The position numbers and the translations under genes are program-made. A stretch of DNA of 64,000 nt from Cordia subcordata (Eukaryota > Streptophyta > Magnoliopsida > Boraginales > Cordiaceae): the NCBI GenBank assembly GCA_028554755.1, contig JAPTOF010000010.1, forward strand, positions 7,166,001 to 7,230,000, written 5' to 3'. The notes beneath the pieces were generated by a model, which ran no database searches, was not told the origin of the DNA, and saw nothing but the letters and a program-made list of their open reading frames with translations. Below are positions 1 through 11,626 of the stretch, in pieces (positions within the stretch are counted from its first letter, which is position 1; every line of letters begins with the position of its first letter).

Positions 1-1320
1 TAAACTTTATTCATCAATATGAATACTTTTTTTTTTTTCCATTTTACATAGCTAGAGATGATTTTCCTGTCTCTAAATTAATTTGTTAATTTTTAATTTT
101 GGTAATAAATAGAAAATAAAGCTTATAAATATTAAAATCTATTTATCAATATAAATAATTTTAGATTTTTAAAATTTTTCCTAATTAGAGACAGAAGAAA
201 GCATTCTCTGCAGCCGTCTTTTACTAGAGACTATTTGGCGATCTCTAATTAGAGATGCATATTTTCCTCTCTAATTAGAGGAGTACATTCCGTCTCTAAC
301 TTATAAATTTAAAAATGAAAAAGTATTAATAATTTTAATTAAATATAACTAATGCAAAAAGATTAACTTTCCATACTTATTATTAATAAGTATATTTATT
401 TAAAGTTCTAATATTTTTTGGATTATTTAAAGTGTTGTATTAAAAATATAAACCTTGTAATTATTGAAATACATTTTGTCAAGGTAAACTTTTCTTTAAT
501 TATTATTTTCTTAATTTTTAATGTTGGTGACTAGAAAAGAGTAAAATTTGTAAGTATTAAACTTTATTCATCAATATAAATAATTTTTACTGTTTTTAAA
601 AATTTCCTAATTAGAGACGGAATGGTGCCATTTCTAATTGGAAATAGGATTTCTGTCGCTGAAATTATAGAAAAAAACTAATCTTACAAGATTAGTCTAA
701 GGAGTTATTATATTTAGTTAAAATTGTTATATTTTTTGCTTGGTTAGTTTTATATTTGAAAAATAAACGTTATAATTATTGTACATGTCACTTTGCCGAG
801 ATTTTCCTAAAATTTTTAATTATATTTTATTAATTATTAATAGTGGTAATTAAGAATAAAAGGTTGAAATTCATTTTGCTTAATTTTTTAACCTTTTTTC
901 AGTTATTATTTTCTTAATATTTTATGTTGGTAATTAAAAGAAAAAGTAAAACTTATAAGTATTAAACTTTATTCTTCAATATACATTTCATTTTGTCAAG
1001 ATTTTTCTATACTTTTTAATTATTATTTTTGTTAATTATAATATTGGTAATTAAGAATGAATGGTCAAATTTTTGCAATAGAAAAAAGATAAAACTTATA
1101 AGTAATAAACTTTTCATCAATATAAATTATTTGTTTGTTTTTTCTTAAATGTTTTTAAGTACTTCCATTTGTAATTTGAAACGGAAAGGGTCAAAGAGAT
1201 GGGTTTTGCTATAGAGACGGCATTCTCTACGTGTAGACGGCATTCTCTACGTGTAGACGGCGAAATCCGTCTGTACATGATGACATTCTGCGTCCTGCCG
1301 TCCTTAATATGATTGACATT
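1..1320. repeat. CACTA-like subterminal repeat block
   Basis: The stretch holds many short palindromic or inverted copies of a TCTCTAATTAGAGA / AGAGACGG motif (around 180-300, 606-665 and 1190-1300). It also holds several direct copies of a longer AT-rich phrase beginning AAACTTATAAGTATTAAACT (around 1, 560, 950 and 1100). A 20-bp unit with CATTCTCTACG is tandemly doubled at about 1220-1260. Dense short inverted motifs of the AGAGACGG kind are typical of plant CACTA transposon subterminal regions. I saw no CACTA terminus and no transposase, so the assignment is inferred. No gene is visible. Confidence 0.4.
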
Positions 1321-3140
1321 CTTCCAAAGATTAAAACCATTTCCACCACCAGTCCACTAGTGCCTCCTCACCTGCGTCCTTAATTTTCATTAAAAGTATT
1401 CTTAAAACACTAATCTCAAGACTATAAATATATTTAGATAAAGCCGTTATATTTTTTGTTTGGTTAACACCATAAGTAAAAAAATTAATACCGTTACTTA
1501 ACCACATGTAAAATGTCCCTTTTGTGTAAGTTCAAGTTCTATTAAAGTTTTTAAAGTTCTCACCCTTAATTTTATATCTTAAAAAAATTTTAAGCATTAA
1601 AACTACTCTCCCACCCCCTCCCCCCCTCTTCTTTTGTTTAAATTTTTTTTTTTTATTACTTCCGTTTCTAATTCGAAATGGTGTGCGTCTGTCTCTGGAT
1701 TCTTTGCCGCCTACTTCGTTGCTATGCACTTGGCATTTGCGTAAAGGGTTCCTCAAAAAATCCTTTCCGATGCCATCTTTTATTAGACTATAATTTCCAC
1801 CATGCATTACTTCCTCACCACCGCTTCGCTGCACAACTGGTTTAGCTGGTGTGGTTCGCGTAAGTTGCTCAACACACTATTCTTTTCCATCAGCTATTTT
1901 CTCGTCTAATACGATCTGTCTATTTATCTTTATTTTTCTCTTCTTGGTTTTTTTTTCTTTCTTTTCTTGTGTTTATTGGTCTATTTCTTGATTTGTAGCT
2001 TTGATTCCATTGGTGGAGTTTGAGACAGAGGTCAGATAGAAGTTGTTGACATACTTGACACCGATTCTAAGGCAGAAAGAGGTGTGTGATTTGGTTGCAT
2101 CTCCTTGCTGCGCAACCATGAAAAATGTCTTATCTGGTCTTTTTGTTATAATATATATCTAAATGCTACAATAATTAACCCCCATCATTGCCATTCTGCT
2201 TTTTGAAGGCATAACATGATTGCTTTCACCTAATGCTACTTTTGCTTGCTTCAGATATAAGTATTCTCTTTTTTTTTTTATAATATAAATCTAAATGTTA
2301 CAATCATTGCTTTAGATATAAGTATATATAGGGCGAATTTCCTTTATATTTGGGAAGGATTCTGGGGGTTTAGTGATGATGACTAATTCACGATGGATTA
2401 ATTCAGACATAAAATCTTTTATACTGATGTTTTTGATTGCTCCTTTCAATATCGCTTGTGTTAATTAGTACGAGCAATTTTGAAGTTGGCAAATGCCGTA
2501 ATTGCTAGTCGCTTAAGATAGGGGTGTACACGGGTGATTTGAGCAGTTTTGCTACTAATTTTTTAATCGAACAGATTTTGGTGGTTTATATAATTTTATA
2601 AAATCGAAAGGCCCAAAATAATAAAAAAGTCAACGTTTTCGGTCAAAGTGGTTTTTGAGTAATTTGAATGGTTTTAAAATTTGTTTATCGCATTCTTAGT
2701 TATTATGTAACATAACCATATTCTAACAATAATTTCCTAAATCCTAATAACAATTACAAACCAAATAATTCGATCATATACACATACACACACACACATG
2801 TTTGGCGGGCTTGGCCATGGTCTTTTACATCTAAAACTGAAAACTGAACCGCTTTTTTCGTTTTTTTGAAAATTGAAACTATGACCGATCAAACTACTCG
2901 AGAAACCACTGATTTACCAATTTGATTTGACCTAAATATTTTTTTTTTCAATTTCATGTTCAGATACGCAAATCAAATACGTAATCTGAAGAATCTCCAT
3001 TATCAATTATTGAGGGATCCTTGTCCCTCTCCCAAGCAAATTTCTTTGAATACCAATTCCAACAACCAAATTTCTATTAAAATACCATCTCGTTTTCCTT
3101 TTTTTTGTTTTTGGATATTTTGTAGAATATTCAGGAGACA
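1321..3140. other. Intergenic; block shared with 27.29-27.59 kb, MITE-like segment
   Basis: No convincing gene. Around 1820-1915 the sequence (CTGCACAACTGGTTTAGC and what follows) closely resembles 27,385-27,460, and the preceding part resembles 27,290-27,380, so the two loci share a repeat longer than the CACTA-like motifs. Around 2520-2940 is an AT-rich segment with GGTTTT-rich and AAAACC-rich ends that looks like a degenerate MITE, but I could not define its termini. Short ORFs here have no recognisable domain. Confidence 0.3.
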
Positions 3141-3744
3141 ATAGAGCTGAACGAATATGTTAAAAATGTAATAGTTATGGTTGTGATCATAAGTTTTTCC
3201 ATAAAAGAAGTTGAGTTGTAAAGTTGCTGTTACGATTTATTATCTTGAATTTCTTATTTCTGTTGTAATGTTATATTCATATGACAATTAGGAACATTAT
3301 ATTGAATGATCAATTTGTTTAATTGAGTTCTTGATGACTGACAATAATTATTTCTCATTGTTTTCTATTTTGATTTTTTTGAAGTCTCTATTAAGTTTTT
3401 TTAATGTGTAACTAAACATATTCCTCCAAGCTATTAAAGAAATTGAGATTATAAAGTATATAAAGTTAAATGATGTTTTATTAATATTAAAAGTGTTTTT
3501 GACTTTTACTTCATGCATCATTTTTTTACCCTATAAAGATATAAAGTTTGTTAAGTTTATGTAACTTTTATTTTTTGTGAACTTCAATAGTCATTTGTTT
3601 ATTAAAAAATGTAGCAATTAATTTTAATAAAATTAAAAATTACATTATATGACATTTTGATTCATTGATAGAATGATTTAAAAAATAGCAAAGTAATTCT
3701 TCTTGTGGTTGCTATAAGATTATTAAGCTTAAAATTGTGAGATG
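3141..3744. other. AT-rich intergenic, nothing recognised
   Basis: AT-rich DNA without long ORFs, RNA genes or recognisable repeats. Confidence 0.3.
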
Positions 3745-3976
3745 AGATCCTTTCTTATGTTTGATTTTCTCCTATATAGGAGGAATAATCTCAACTATTT
3801 ATTCTCAACTATTTATATATGACTAAACTCATCTTAACCATTTATTTCAAAGTTTAAATTATTGATCAATATCTCTTCCCCTTTTATTTTGGATTCAAAT
3901 GAGTTTAATCTTATGTGAGTTGTTGAGATTATCCCTCCTATATATAGGAGAGTGAATCAAAAATAGGAGAGGATCT
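3745..3976. mobile_element. MITE with long terminal inverted repeats
   Basis: The left end (from AGATCCTTTC, through CTCCTATATAGGAGG, to ATAATCTCAAC) reappears inverted at the right end (GAGATTATCCCTCC through TATATAGGAGAG to GGATCT). The imperfect terminal inverted repeats are about 60 bp, in an element of roughly 230 bp with no coding capacity. That is the form of a non-autonomous DNA transposon. I could not fix a target-site duplication, so the superfamily is unassigned. Confidence 0.6.
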
Positions 3977-4815
3977 TATTTTGTTGTGTTTTACTTATTT
4001 GTAGATATTCTTAAGTTTGACTTTTTACAATAATTAAGTGAAGTTTAATTGGACTGTTCTCACTCATATTAAAATTGCATGCTTGGTTAATTAATATCTT
4101 TTTATTATTTCACTTTTGGAAAGAGCTTTAATGGTACAACCATATCTATTAAGGTTATTTTTACGGATATATTTCTTTATTTAATAGTCACTTATATGAT
4201 TTTTTTCAAATGTGTTACATGAAATTGAAGTTTTGGCATGTATGAAGTAAATTTTTGTCAAATGATTTTGTCAAATTATTTAAATTAGTGCATGCATGAT
4301 GCTGTTCTAGTCTAATTGAAAGAATTCCATGAACAAAGTAAACATATTTGATAATTGTTTAGTATAATAAGGTTTTAAGAAATCGTGATTGATATCTTTG
4401 TAAATTCTTTAATTAAGGTTTAGAAAACTTCCAATAAAGATTCTATGACACCTTTTATCTCCAGTTATATGATCGTGTTGCCACTCCTAAACCCGTGATC
4501 TTTTTGGTACTTAGTCCCTGATAACATGTTGAATGTGCATCTTATTAGTCAAAAAATTTTAAATCATTAAAAAAGGAATTTGTTAAATTTATTTATTGTG
4601 CTCAACACATTTGACCAGCTTAGATTTTTGATAAAAGACTAAAATTTAATAATGTGAGTTTCAGAGTTTAATACGTTGGACAGAAGTTGGAAATAAACTA
4701 GACAACGGAAATAAGAATAAATTCTTCATGTCTAATATTGGGTATTCATGGATTCATGAATTATTTATCCCAAAAAGTAAAAGTTGTATATCAGGAAAAT
4801 TGTAATAAGACTTTA
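3977..4815. other. AT-rich intergenic
   Basis: No gene seen. A phrase near 4440-4520 (CACTCCTAAACCCGTGATCT) resembles 48,995-49,030, so it belongs to a dispersed repeat shared with the 49-kb region. Confidence 0.3.
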
Positions 4816-4881
4816 CAGTAACATGCTCGAATTGCTTTGTTGCGATGGTGATTGTATTTGTTCCTCTAAATGTATAGTGCC

Positions 4882-4960
4882 GGAAGAGATGGCCGAGGAG
4901 GCAAAACCAGCACCATCGGACAACAAATCAACTTTCTGGGACGTCGTTTACTCGAGGTAC
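4882..4960 (+). pseudogene. Possible isolated first exon (captured fragment)
   Basis: An ATG near 4889 opens a short reading frame beginning MAEEAKPAPSDNKSTFW and reaching an AG|GTACTT splice-donor-like site near 4956. The sequence right after it (ATTTTTCCATCTAC) also occurs near 49,130, so this piece is part of a dispersed unit and not a unique gene. No matching downstream exon was found before the poly-C tract at 5019-5032. I do not recognise the peptide. It could be a captured gene fragment or chance. Confidence 0.2.
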
Positions 4961-5099
4961 TTCAAAATCTTGACATTTTTCCATCTACCTTTTTTCCCTG
5001 TTCGGATTGTTGTTTCCACCCCCCCCCCCCCCAATTGGAAAAAAATATTATTTTTACAATAATTATTTTGTTTGACTTCTCAAAAAAGCTGAAATTTTG

Positions 5100-6675
5100 A
5101 AAAAAGTTCAACTACAATTTTTTCAAAAACTAGAACTTTTAGTTGTTAAAAAAAAACTTTTTTAAAAGTTGTTATAAAAACACTATATATTAAAAGAAGC
5201 ACTTTTAAAAAAGTCAATTCAAATGAGTCATAATTATGCTTTGTAAAAGAAAACAAGAACTTTTTATTCCATACAAGGAAATTATAAATATGTCCACCGC
5301 TTGCTAAATTCTGGATAAGAAACACAAGATCTTCCATAATTTCTTCATGTTTTTTTCCCTTAAAGACAAAGGGGAAATTTGAATCATAAACAAATAGCCT
5401 GAATTGGTCAAATATCAAACCGTCTTCTACATGTATATGGTAATTCATTTTGAGAAAATGAAAGCATTCTCTCATGCAAGCCTTTTGCGAAGGAGATTCT
5501 TTAATTAATTTGCTAAATGGAGTTTCAATAAAAACAAGGTGAGTTTAGATAAGAGGGTGTAACTTAGTAGTAGAAATCCTCTATGTAACATATTATCACC
5601 TCCTTAACTATATTTTAGTCTTGAAATCTTGCACAATCTAACTACCCAAGATATTATAACTTGACCTACAAGTAACCCACAAGTGAAATAACCAATATAA
5701 AGGATCTATATCACTAAACTGGCACTAATTTTAGTTACATTTAAAAGTGTAATAAAATTAAATAGCTACTATTGGCCCAATTAAGGCTTTTTATGTAACT
5801 AAAAATTTATGTTATATTTGAAAGCATAGCTAATGTTTGTTATACTTGAAAGTGCAGCTAAAGTAGGTAACAAATTTTTTGCTACCTTAAAAAAAATTAA
5901 ATATAAAAAATTTCATTATCATGATTATACTTGGAAACTTAACTAATATTTTCTCATTTAAAACCATAACTAAAATAAATGTTATCATTTTGCTCTTTTA
6001 CGTTTACTCTAAGTGTAATAAAAATATGTAACTACATACCTAAAATCTTGTTCTGTAAGGTTTGGGCAGCCAAATAGATAATCTAACAAAGGGATGGTTA
6101 CTCCATTATATGATGGCAGAAACTCTATGATGCCACAAATTATACTTTGCACCCAAAGTATGATATACCCAAATATGCATAGTACACTTTCCAATAAATC
6201 TCACAATCCGACTATTGGATTAACGTGAAATTTAACGAGTTCACTCTCTTCACACTGACGAACATAACAGAATAATCCGATCATCGATCGGATACCGATA
6301 ACACCTCTAACTATAAGCTCCGAAATCGTTCATAGAATGTAAACATATCATTCAAAAGTTATGGACATATTGTTTACATATTGTGAACATATCTTTAAGA
6401 ATAATAAATATGTAATTTATCTTTGTAAACATATAATATACGAGTAATGGATATGTAAATTTTGAATAATTAAAAGTTTTGAAAATAAAGTATTAAAATT
6501 ATAAACATATAATATGAAGTTGTGAAATATAGTAAAAAAATTGTGAATATGCTACTGCATGGTGCACAATGCTATATGGGTGCACAATATTTAGAATGTA
6601 CGGTATCTAGTCCCCTATGATGCATATGTATATCTTCATTGATCAAATCTAGGCACCCAAAACACAAAATTATTG
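5100..6675. repeat. Repeat debris incl. CACTA-like subterminal motifs
   Basis: 5060-5170 resembles the interior of the GTTTGGATTGG MITE family found elsewhere in the window. 5690-6010 carries repeated short motifs (AGCTAAAGTAGGTAAC, CTTGAAAGTGCAGC, AACTAAAATAA) in both orientations, like those at 30.33-30.98 kb, suggesting a decayed CACTA-like subterminal block. 6330-6600 repeats GTGAACATAT-type phrases related to 54.35-54.52 kb. The small ORFs in the stretch match nothing I know. Confidence 0.3.
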
Positions 6676-6723
6676 TCACTTACCATAAATTCAAATTCAA
6701 GAATTTGAAAGAAAATTGTATGG

Positions 6724-7501
6724 GCTAATTTGGCTTTTAGTTTAAAAATATTATTTCTAAAAAGGCCTTTCAAAAATGAGTCTTTAGTTAAAAGGACTTT
6801 TTGTGAGAAATGAAATATATTTGATTATTTTATGTAGTAAATATATTTGATTATTTTTATATAAAATGGACTTTTATTAATGGAATAATAATTGGTTTTG
6901 CATTAGAAAATAAACGTTAGTTGTCTAAATTATAAAAAGGACATTTTAAAAGTTACATTAACAAACCATTATCTGATCTATGTGATATAAATGAAAATTT
7001 ATTACATTACATTATAAATTAATAAATTGTTACTGAATTAAAATTAAAAAATTTAATTAAATTACTAAATATTTAAATTAATATTTTTAATTTAATATTA
7101 TTTGTTTATGTTATTGTCTTTTATTCTTTCTTATTAATTTAATTAATTTTTGTTATTTTATTTTTATTATATTTGAATTTTTTAAGTTTATTTTTATTTT
7201 TAATTATTCTATTTTATTATTTTCTTTACTTTTTTAATTAAATTAAAAAATATTAATAACAAAAATAATGAGGATACTTTTGTCTAAAGAATTTTTAAAA
7301 CTTCTTCCTGCAAATTATAAAAGGAGAAGTAGAAAATTTTTAATGCCTCCATTTTAGCCTAGTACTCTGTTGATTTTGAACTCAAATTGAATTTTCAAAT
7401 GGAAAAGCAAACAGCCTCTTTTTTTTTTTTTTTTTTTTTCAAGATGGACTTTTAAACTGCAAAAGTCAGTTTGACTCTTTGAAACTAAAAGCCAAACTAG
7501 C
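6724..7501. mobile_element. Non-autonomous DNA transposon with inverted ends
   Basis: The left end GCTAATTTGGCTTTTAGTTT (6724-6743) matches the reverse complement of the right end (7482-7501) at 19 of 20 positions, and looser inverted similarity continues inward. The interior is very AT-rich, with no coding frame and a poly-T run at 7416-7438. Just outside, a near-identical phrase of about 37 bp occurs at 6676-6712 and 7559-7595. That is too long and too far out for a usual DNA-transposon TSD, so the true boundary may be wider. Confidence 0.5.
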
Positions 7502-7595
7502 TTTAAATAGCTAATAGAAGAATTTTAATTGCTTTTGAGTAAAAATAAATTTGGATGCCTCACTTACCATAAATCCAAATTCAGGAATGTGAAAG

Positions 7596-8200
7596 TATTC
7601 TATTCGGTGTAGTTTGATGATTTGACTTCTCGCCAAAATGACTTCCAATGGATGAAAATAAAGTTAATTTGCATTTTTTTGATCTGATTGCAAAATAAAG
7701 TGTATTTGGAATGATTTTTTTTAAGATACTTATTATCCTATTGAAATGAAAGATATTCCATAAGATTTAACATATGTATTTTATGAAAATTCAAAATAAA
7801 TCATATTTTTTTATTGTATAAGATATCAGCAATCCATTCTTATCTTATTTTTACAACTATAGAAATAAAATATCTTATCACAATGAAACTCAAAACGATC
7901 CATACTTTTTAATATATAAAAAAGCATCTTATAATAAGATTATACGAAACATAGCAATAATGTTCATGCTCTTATTCATAATCATTATGCCAGTAAACTT
8001 AAATGTAATATCAAGATCTTTTATTTAAAACATTTTTTTGCAATTTATGAATACGTATAAAAAGGATAAGATCAGAAGGAATGTGGATCTCCTACTAACT
8101 AGATCGTGGCAAAATTATACAATTCCAAATCTTACAATTTTGTATCATTACAAATGACAATACAAATTATCATAATTGAAAAGTTGATTTTTTATTTTGT
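7596..8200. other. AT-rich intergenic, nothing recognised
   Basis: Extremely AT-rich sequence without long ORFs or definable repeats. Confidence 0.3.
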
Positions 8201-9446
8201 TATTTTCATAAGCACTTTAATGTAATTTGAGATGATTTCACAATTATCTAAACTTAGACAATTATAATTTAGACAAATTTAAAGTTTTTAAATTTATTTT
8301 TGTTCAAATTTTTATATCTATTCTTGAATTTAATCTAAATTAACAAAATATAATTTAAGAAATAACAAAAAAATGAAAGATGAACTCAAGAACCCCAAAC
8401 CTAAACCCAAACCCAAGTATCTAAATTATGATTGATTTTATAATTTTGAATGCCAATTGAGTTTTTTTTCTTTTTTCTTTTTTTTTGGCTCCCGAAATTC
8501 AAAATTCTAAACCTAAAAATGTAAAAATTTGAACCAATTTCCACTCTAGGGTGAGAAATGAAAACCATGATTAATACAAAAGCCAAAAAATAAAAAAGAA
8601 AAGAGAGCAAATCATTTTGTTAGGAAGGGGGAAAAAGACTTGGACGCCCAAAAAACTGATTTGTTATTCCCTTTTCTTTTATAAGCATTTAAGTGTAATT
8701 TTGAATGATCTAATAGTTATTTGAACTTAGATAATTGTAATCTAGATGAATTTAAACTTTTTATATTTATTTTTATTCAACTTTTCATATCTATTTTCAA
8801 ATGTAGTCTAAATAAGCACAATATGATTTAAAAATTTTAATTTAGTCTAAATTAGCACAATATATTTAACAAATAATTAAAAATTAAAACTTAAACTCGA
8901 AAAAACTCAAAACCCAAATATCTAAAAATTGATCAATTTTTATGATTTTAAATGTATAATTTAATAATTTTCTAGCTCTAGAAGTTCAAAATTTTAAACT
9001 AAAAAATTCAAGCGAACTCTCATCTTTAATCTGCCCGAATAGTTTTTTTAAACCCAAAATTTAAAAATTTAGAAGTCAAAAAAATGAAAAGGAGTGATAA
9101 ATAGAGAAGTGAAAAAGAAAGAGCACATCATTTTGATCTGTAAAGGAAAGAGGAATATAGAGTAAATGTAAAATTATCCAATTGAATAAATCTTTTGGTT
9201 CAAGAAATTTAGAAATCTGAACCTGAAAATTCAAATTGATTCCCTTAACACGATTGGGTTTTGGGACTTTTAACACCCAATTAATTTTTTTTTTCAAAGC
9301 TCAAAATATTAGAAGTTTGAACCAATTCACACCTTACATGAAAATTGAAAGACGTGATTAATGAAGAAATAAAAAAGGAAAGAGCAAAGCATTTTGTTAG
9401 GAAAGGAAAACAAAAAAAATACATGGAAATGAAATGTAAAAAAGAT
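8200..9446. repeat. Degenerate three-unit tandem repeat
   Basis: Three diverged units can be lined up. Each holds a run like AATTGTAATCTAGATGAATTTAAA, then an AAACCCAAA/AAACTCAAA block, a TTAATTTTTT block, a TTTGAACCAATT-like block, a GATTAAT block, and a GAGCAAATCATTTTGTTAGG-like end (near 8610, 9130 and 9400). The third unit is cut at its end by copia-1. No coding function is evident. Confidence 0.45.
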
Positions 9447-9451
9447 GGGTT
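9447..9451. other. Target-site duplication of copia-1, left
   Basis: GGGTT lies directly before the TG of the left LTR and is repeated exactly at 15,691-15,695 after the CA of the right LTR. Five bases is the usual copia duplication length. Confidence 0.9.
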
Positions 9452-9784
9452 TGTTGTGAAATGGACATTCACAACTTGCAAAATTCACTTTTGCTAATAA
9501 GTCAACAATTGATGCTATAATTGCTTTGGAATTTGTTATAGCATGCAAAGTTTGAAATTTTGGAGATATGCAATCCTTCCATTTAATGCATTGTCTTCTC
9601 AAATTTTTGCTATAAAAGGAGATGGATGGTAGAAGCTTGAGATGAAGAAAGAAAGATAGAAATAGTATATAGAAGAAGTAGTAGAGAAAAGAAGTAGAAA
9701 CAAGAGTGATATTATATTGTAATAGTAAAGATTTTATTATCTAAGTTATTTTATACCACATTATATTTAAGTTATTTTACAACA
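9452..9784 (+). repeat. copia-1 5' LTR
   Basis: It starts TGTTGTGAAATGGACATTC and ends TTATTTTACAACA. A TATA box (TATAAAAG, 9611-9618) marks the likely promoter. The copy carries six extra bases (near 9726) relative to the 3' LTR. AACACGTTATCAGCACGA right after it is the likely primer-binding region, although it is not the common TGGTATCAGAGC type. Confidence 0.92.
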
Positions 9785-10392
9785 CGTTATCAGCACGATT
9801 CTCTGCCGACGAGGAGTCCTGCAAATTATTAAAAGGTGCACGATCCTGCAAAAATTTCGGTAACGGTTCTTATTTTATTTTTGGTATTACATCATATTTA
9901 TAGTATAAAGTTTCTTTTTACTATCCTATTTATTTTACATTGCATTTATTCTAGAAATAAAATTTATGCTATATTATTTCTTTTAGAATAGATTATTACA
10001 ATATTTCATCCTTAAAATAATAATGATAAAATAAAATAATAACAAATACCCTAATTTTTCGAAAGACCTAATTACCGTGACTTTTGAGGACGTGATAACC
10101 TTGACTTTTGGACATGTGATTATGATGACTTAATTTAAAATTAAAAAAAATAAAAAAAATGATGATGACATCTAAGGACATAAACACTAAAATAGTTATG
10201 TAATGATTAATTATAATAATTATACAACATGTTATTTTGCATCTTATATTATATTATGTCATGCTTATAAGTTTTATATACCATATTTGTAACTATGCCT
10301 ACATGCTTATATTTATTGATTTACAAGTTACATTAGATAAATATATTATTATTTCACTTACTAATTTATTTTTGAAATATGCTATATTTATA
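9785..10392 (+). other. copia-1 leader region
   Basis: This untranslated stretch between the 5' LTR and gag starts with CGTTATCAGCACGA (putative primer-binding site). The rest is AT-rich and carries no conserved frame; the frame open from 10,237 is an upstream extension of gag. Confidence 0.6.
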
Positions 10393-11047
10393 ATGTCAAA
10401 TCTCACGAAGCTTGAGTTTGTGGCCCTTCATATTTCTGGAAATAATTATTTATCATGGATCCTAGATGCCGAAATACATCTCAATGCCAAGGATCTTGGA
10501 GAAACAATTAAAGAAGGAAATAACGCATCCTTACAGGATCGCGCTAAAGCATTAATATTCCTTCGTCATCATCTCCATGAAGGGCTTAAAGCTGAATATC
10601 TTACAGTAAAGGATCTACAAATCCTTTGGCAAAATTTGAAGGAAAGATTTGATCATCATAAAACAGTGATCCTTCCTAAAGCTCGCTACGAGTGGATTCA
10701 CCTGCGATTGCAGGATTTTAAAGCTATGGCGAGTATAACTCCGTTGTATTTAAAATTACTTCACAATTGAAATTATGCGGAGAAAAGATCACTGATGAAG
10801 ACATGTTAGAGAAAACATTCTCTACTTTCCACGCATCTAATATGCTCTTACAACAACAATATAGAGAGCGTGGTTTCAAAAAATATTCTGAGCTAATCTC
10901 ATGTTTTCTAGTTGCTGAGCAAAATAATGAGCTCTTGATGAAAAACCATCAAACATGACCAACTAGCTCAGAACCATTTCCTAAAATGAGTGAAATTGCA
11001 TCTCCTGAGGTGAATGCTACATCATCAAATAATTATGGTCATGGATA

Positions 11048-11080
<33 letters not shown>

Positions 11081-11474
11081 CCGTGGTCGTGGCCGTGGTC
11101 GTGGTCGTGGTCGTGGCCGTGGTTATAGACATGGTAATGATTATAATTTTCACAAGTCAAATAGACCACATTTCAAAAGACAAGAAAACCACGACAAGGG
11201 AAATTATCCACTACATAAATCTTTCCAACGTACTGAAAGTACTTGCTATAGATGTGGCATAAAAGGGCATTGGCATTAAACATGTCGTACTGCTAAACAT
11301 CTCGTAGATCTTTACCAAGCTTCGTTGAAAGAAAAAGGAAAAGGTGTGGAGACAAATTTTGTTGAACAGAATACTCAAATGAACTACACGCACCTTGATT
11401 GCTCTGACTTCTTTGAAGATGCCACTGAAAATATCGAGCAATTGATTGGTGATGGAAATATCCATCTGAATTAA
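10393..11474 (+). pseudogene. copia-1 gag (broken)
   Basis: The nucleocapsid protein starts at ATG 10,393 (MSNLTKLEFVALHISGNNY), a typical copia gag opening. The frame shifts near 10,740-10,755, and the continuing frame has in-frame stops at 10,956 (TGA) and 11,277 (TAA) before the natural-looking end at 11,472-11,474. A low-complexity Arg-Gly stretch precedes a CCHC knuckle (CYRCGIKGHWH, then T-C after the stop), which in this family binds RNA. The stop at 11,277 falls inside the knuckle between His and the last Cys. Gag and pol are separated by 152 nt, so pol was probably expressed from its own ATG or by splicing. Confidence 0.85.
11049..11124 (+). repeat. GGTCGT hexanucleotide array in copia-1 gag
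   Basis: About twelve tandem GGTCGT/GGCCGT units encode an Arg-Gly (RGRG) tract of the nucleocapsid just upstream of the zinc knuckle. Synonymous GGC/GGT variants are interspersed. RG tracts are RNA-binding in many proteins; that role here is inferred. Confidence 0.8.
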
Positions 11475-11626
11475 TATTTATGTAAAAGTAGAATGTTTCT
11501 ATTATGTCGAATTGTCCGTCACTTTAATGCTTAATTTTAGCTTGAATGTAATATCTATCTTTTATAAATGAATGTCATATTTTTACTAATATTTTTCTAT
11601 TTCCTTTATTATTATTGTGAAGAAAT

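Noticed and set aside
1200..1270. CRISPR-like short direct repeats
   Set aside because: Only two adjacent copies without spacers, in eukaryotic transposon debris.
5146..5475. 109-codon minus-strand ORF
   Set aside because: Composition follows the AT-rich DNA and no domain or splice context is visible.
11014..11262. Valine-rich ORF overlapping gag
   Set aside because: It is another-frame reading of the GGTCGT array and has no independent support.
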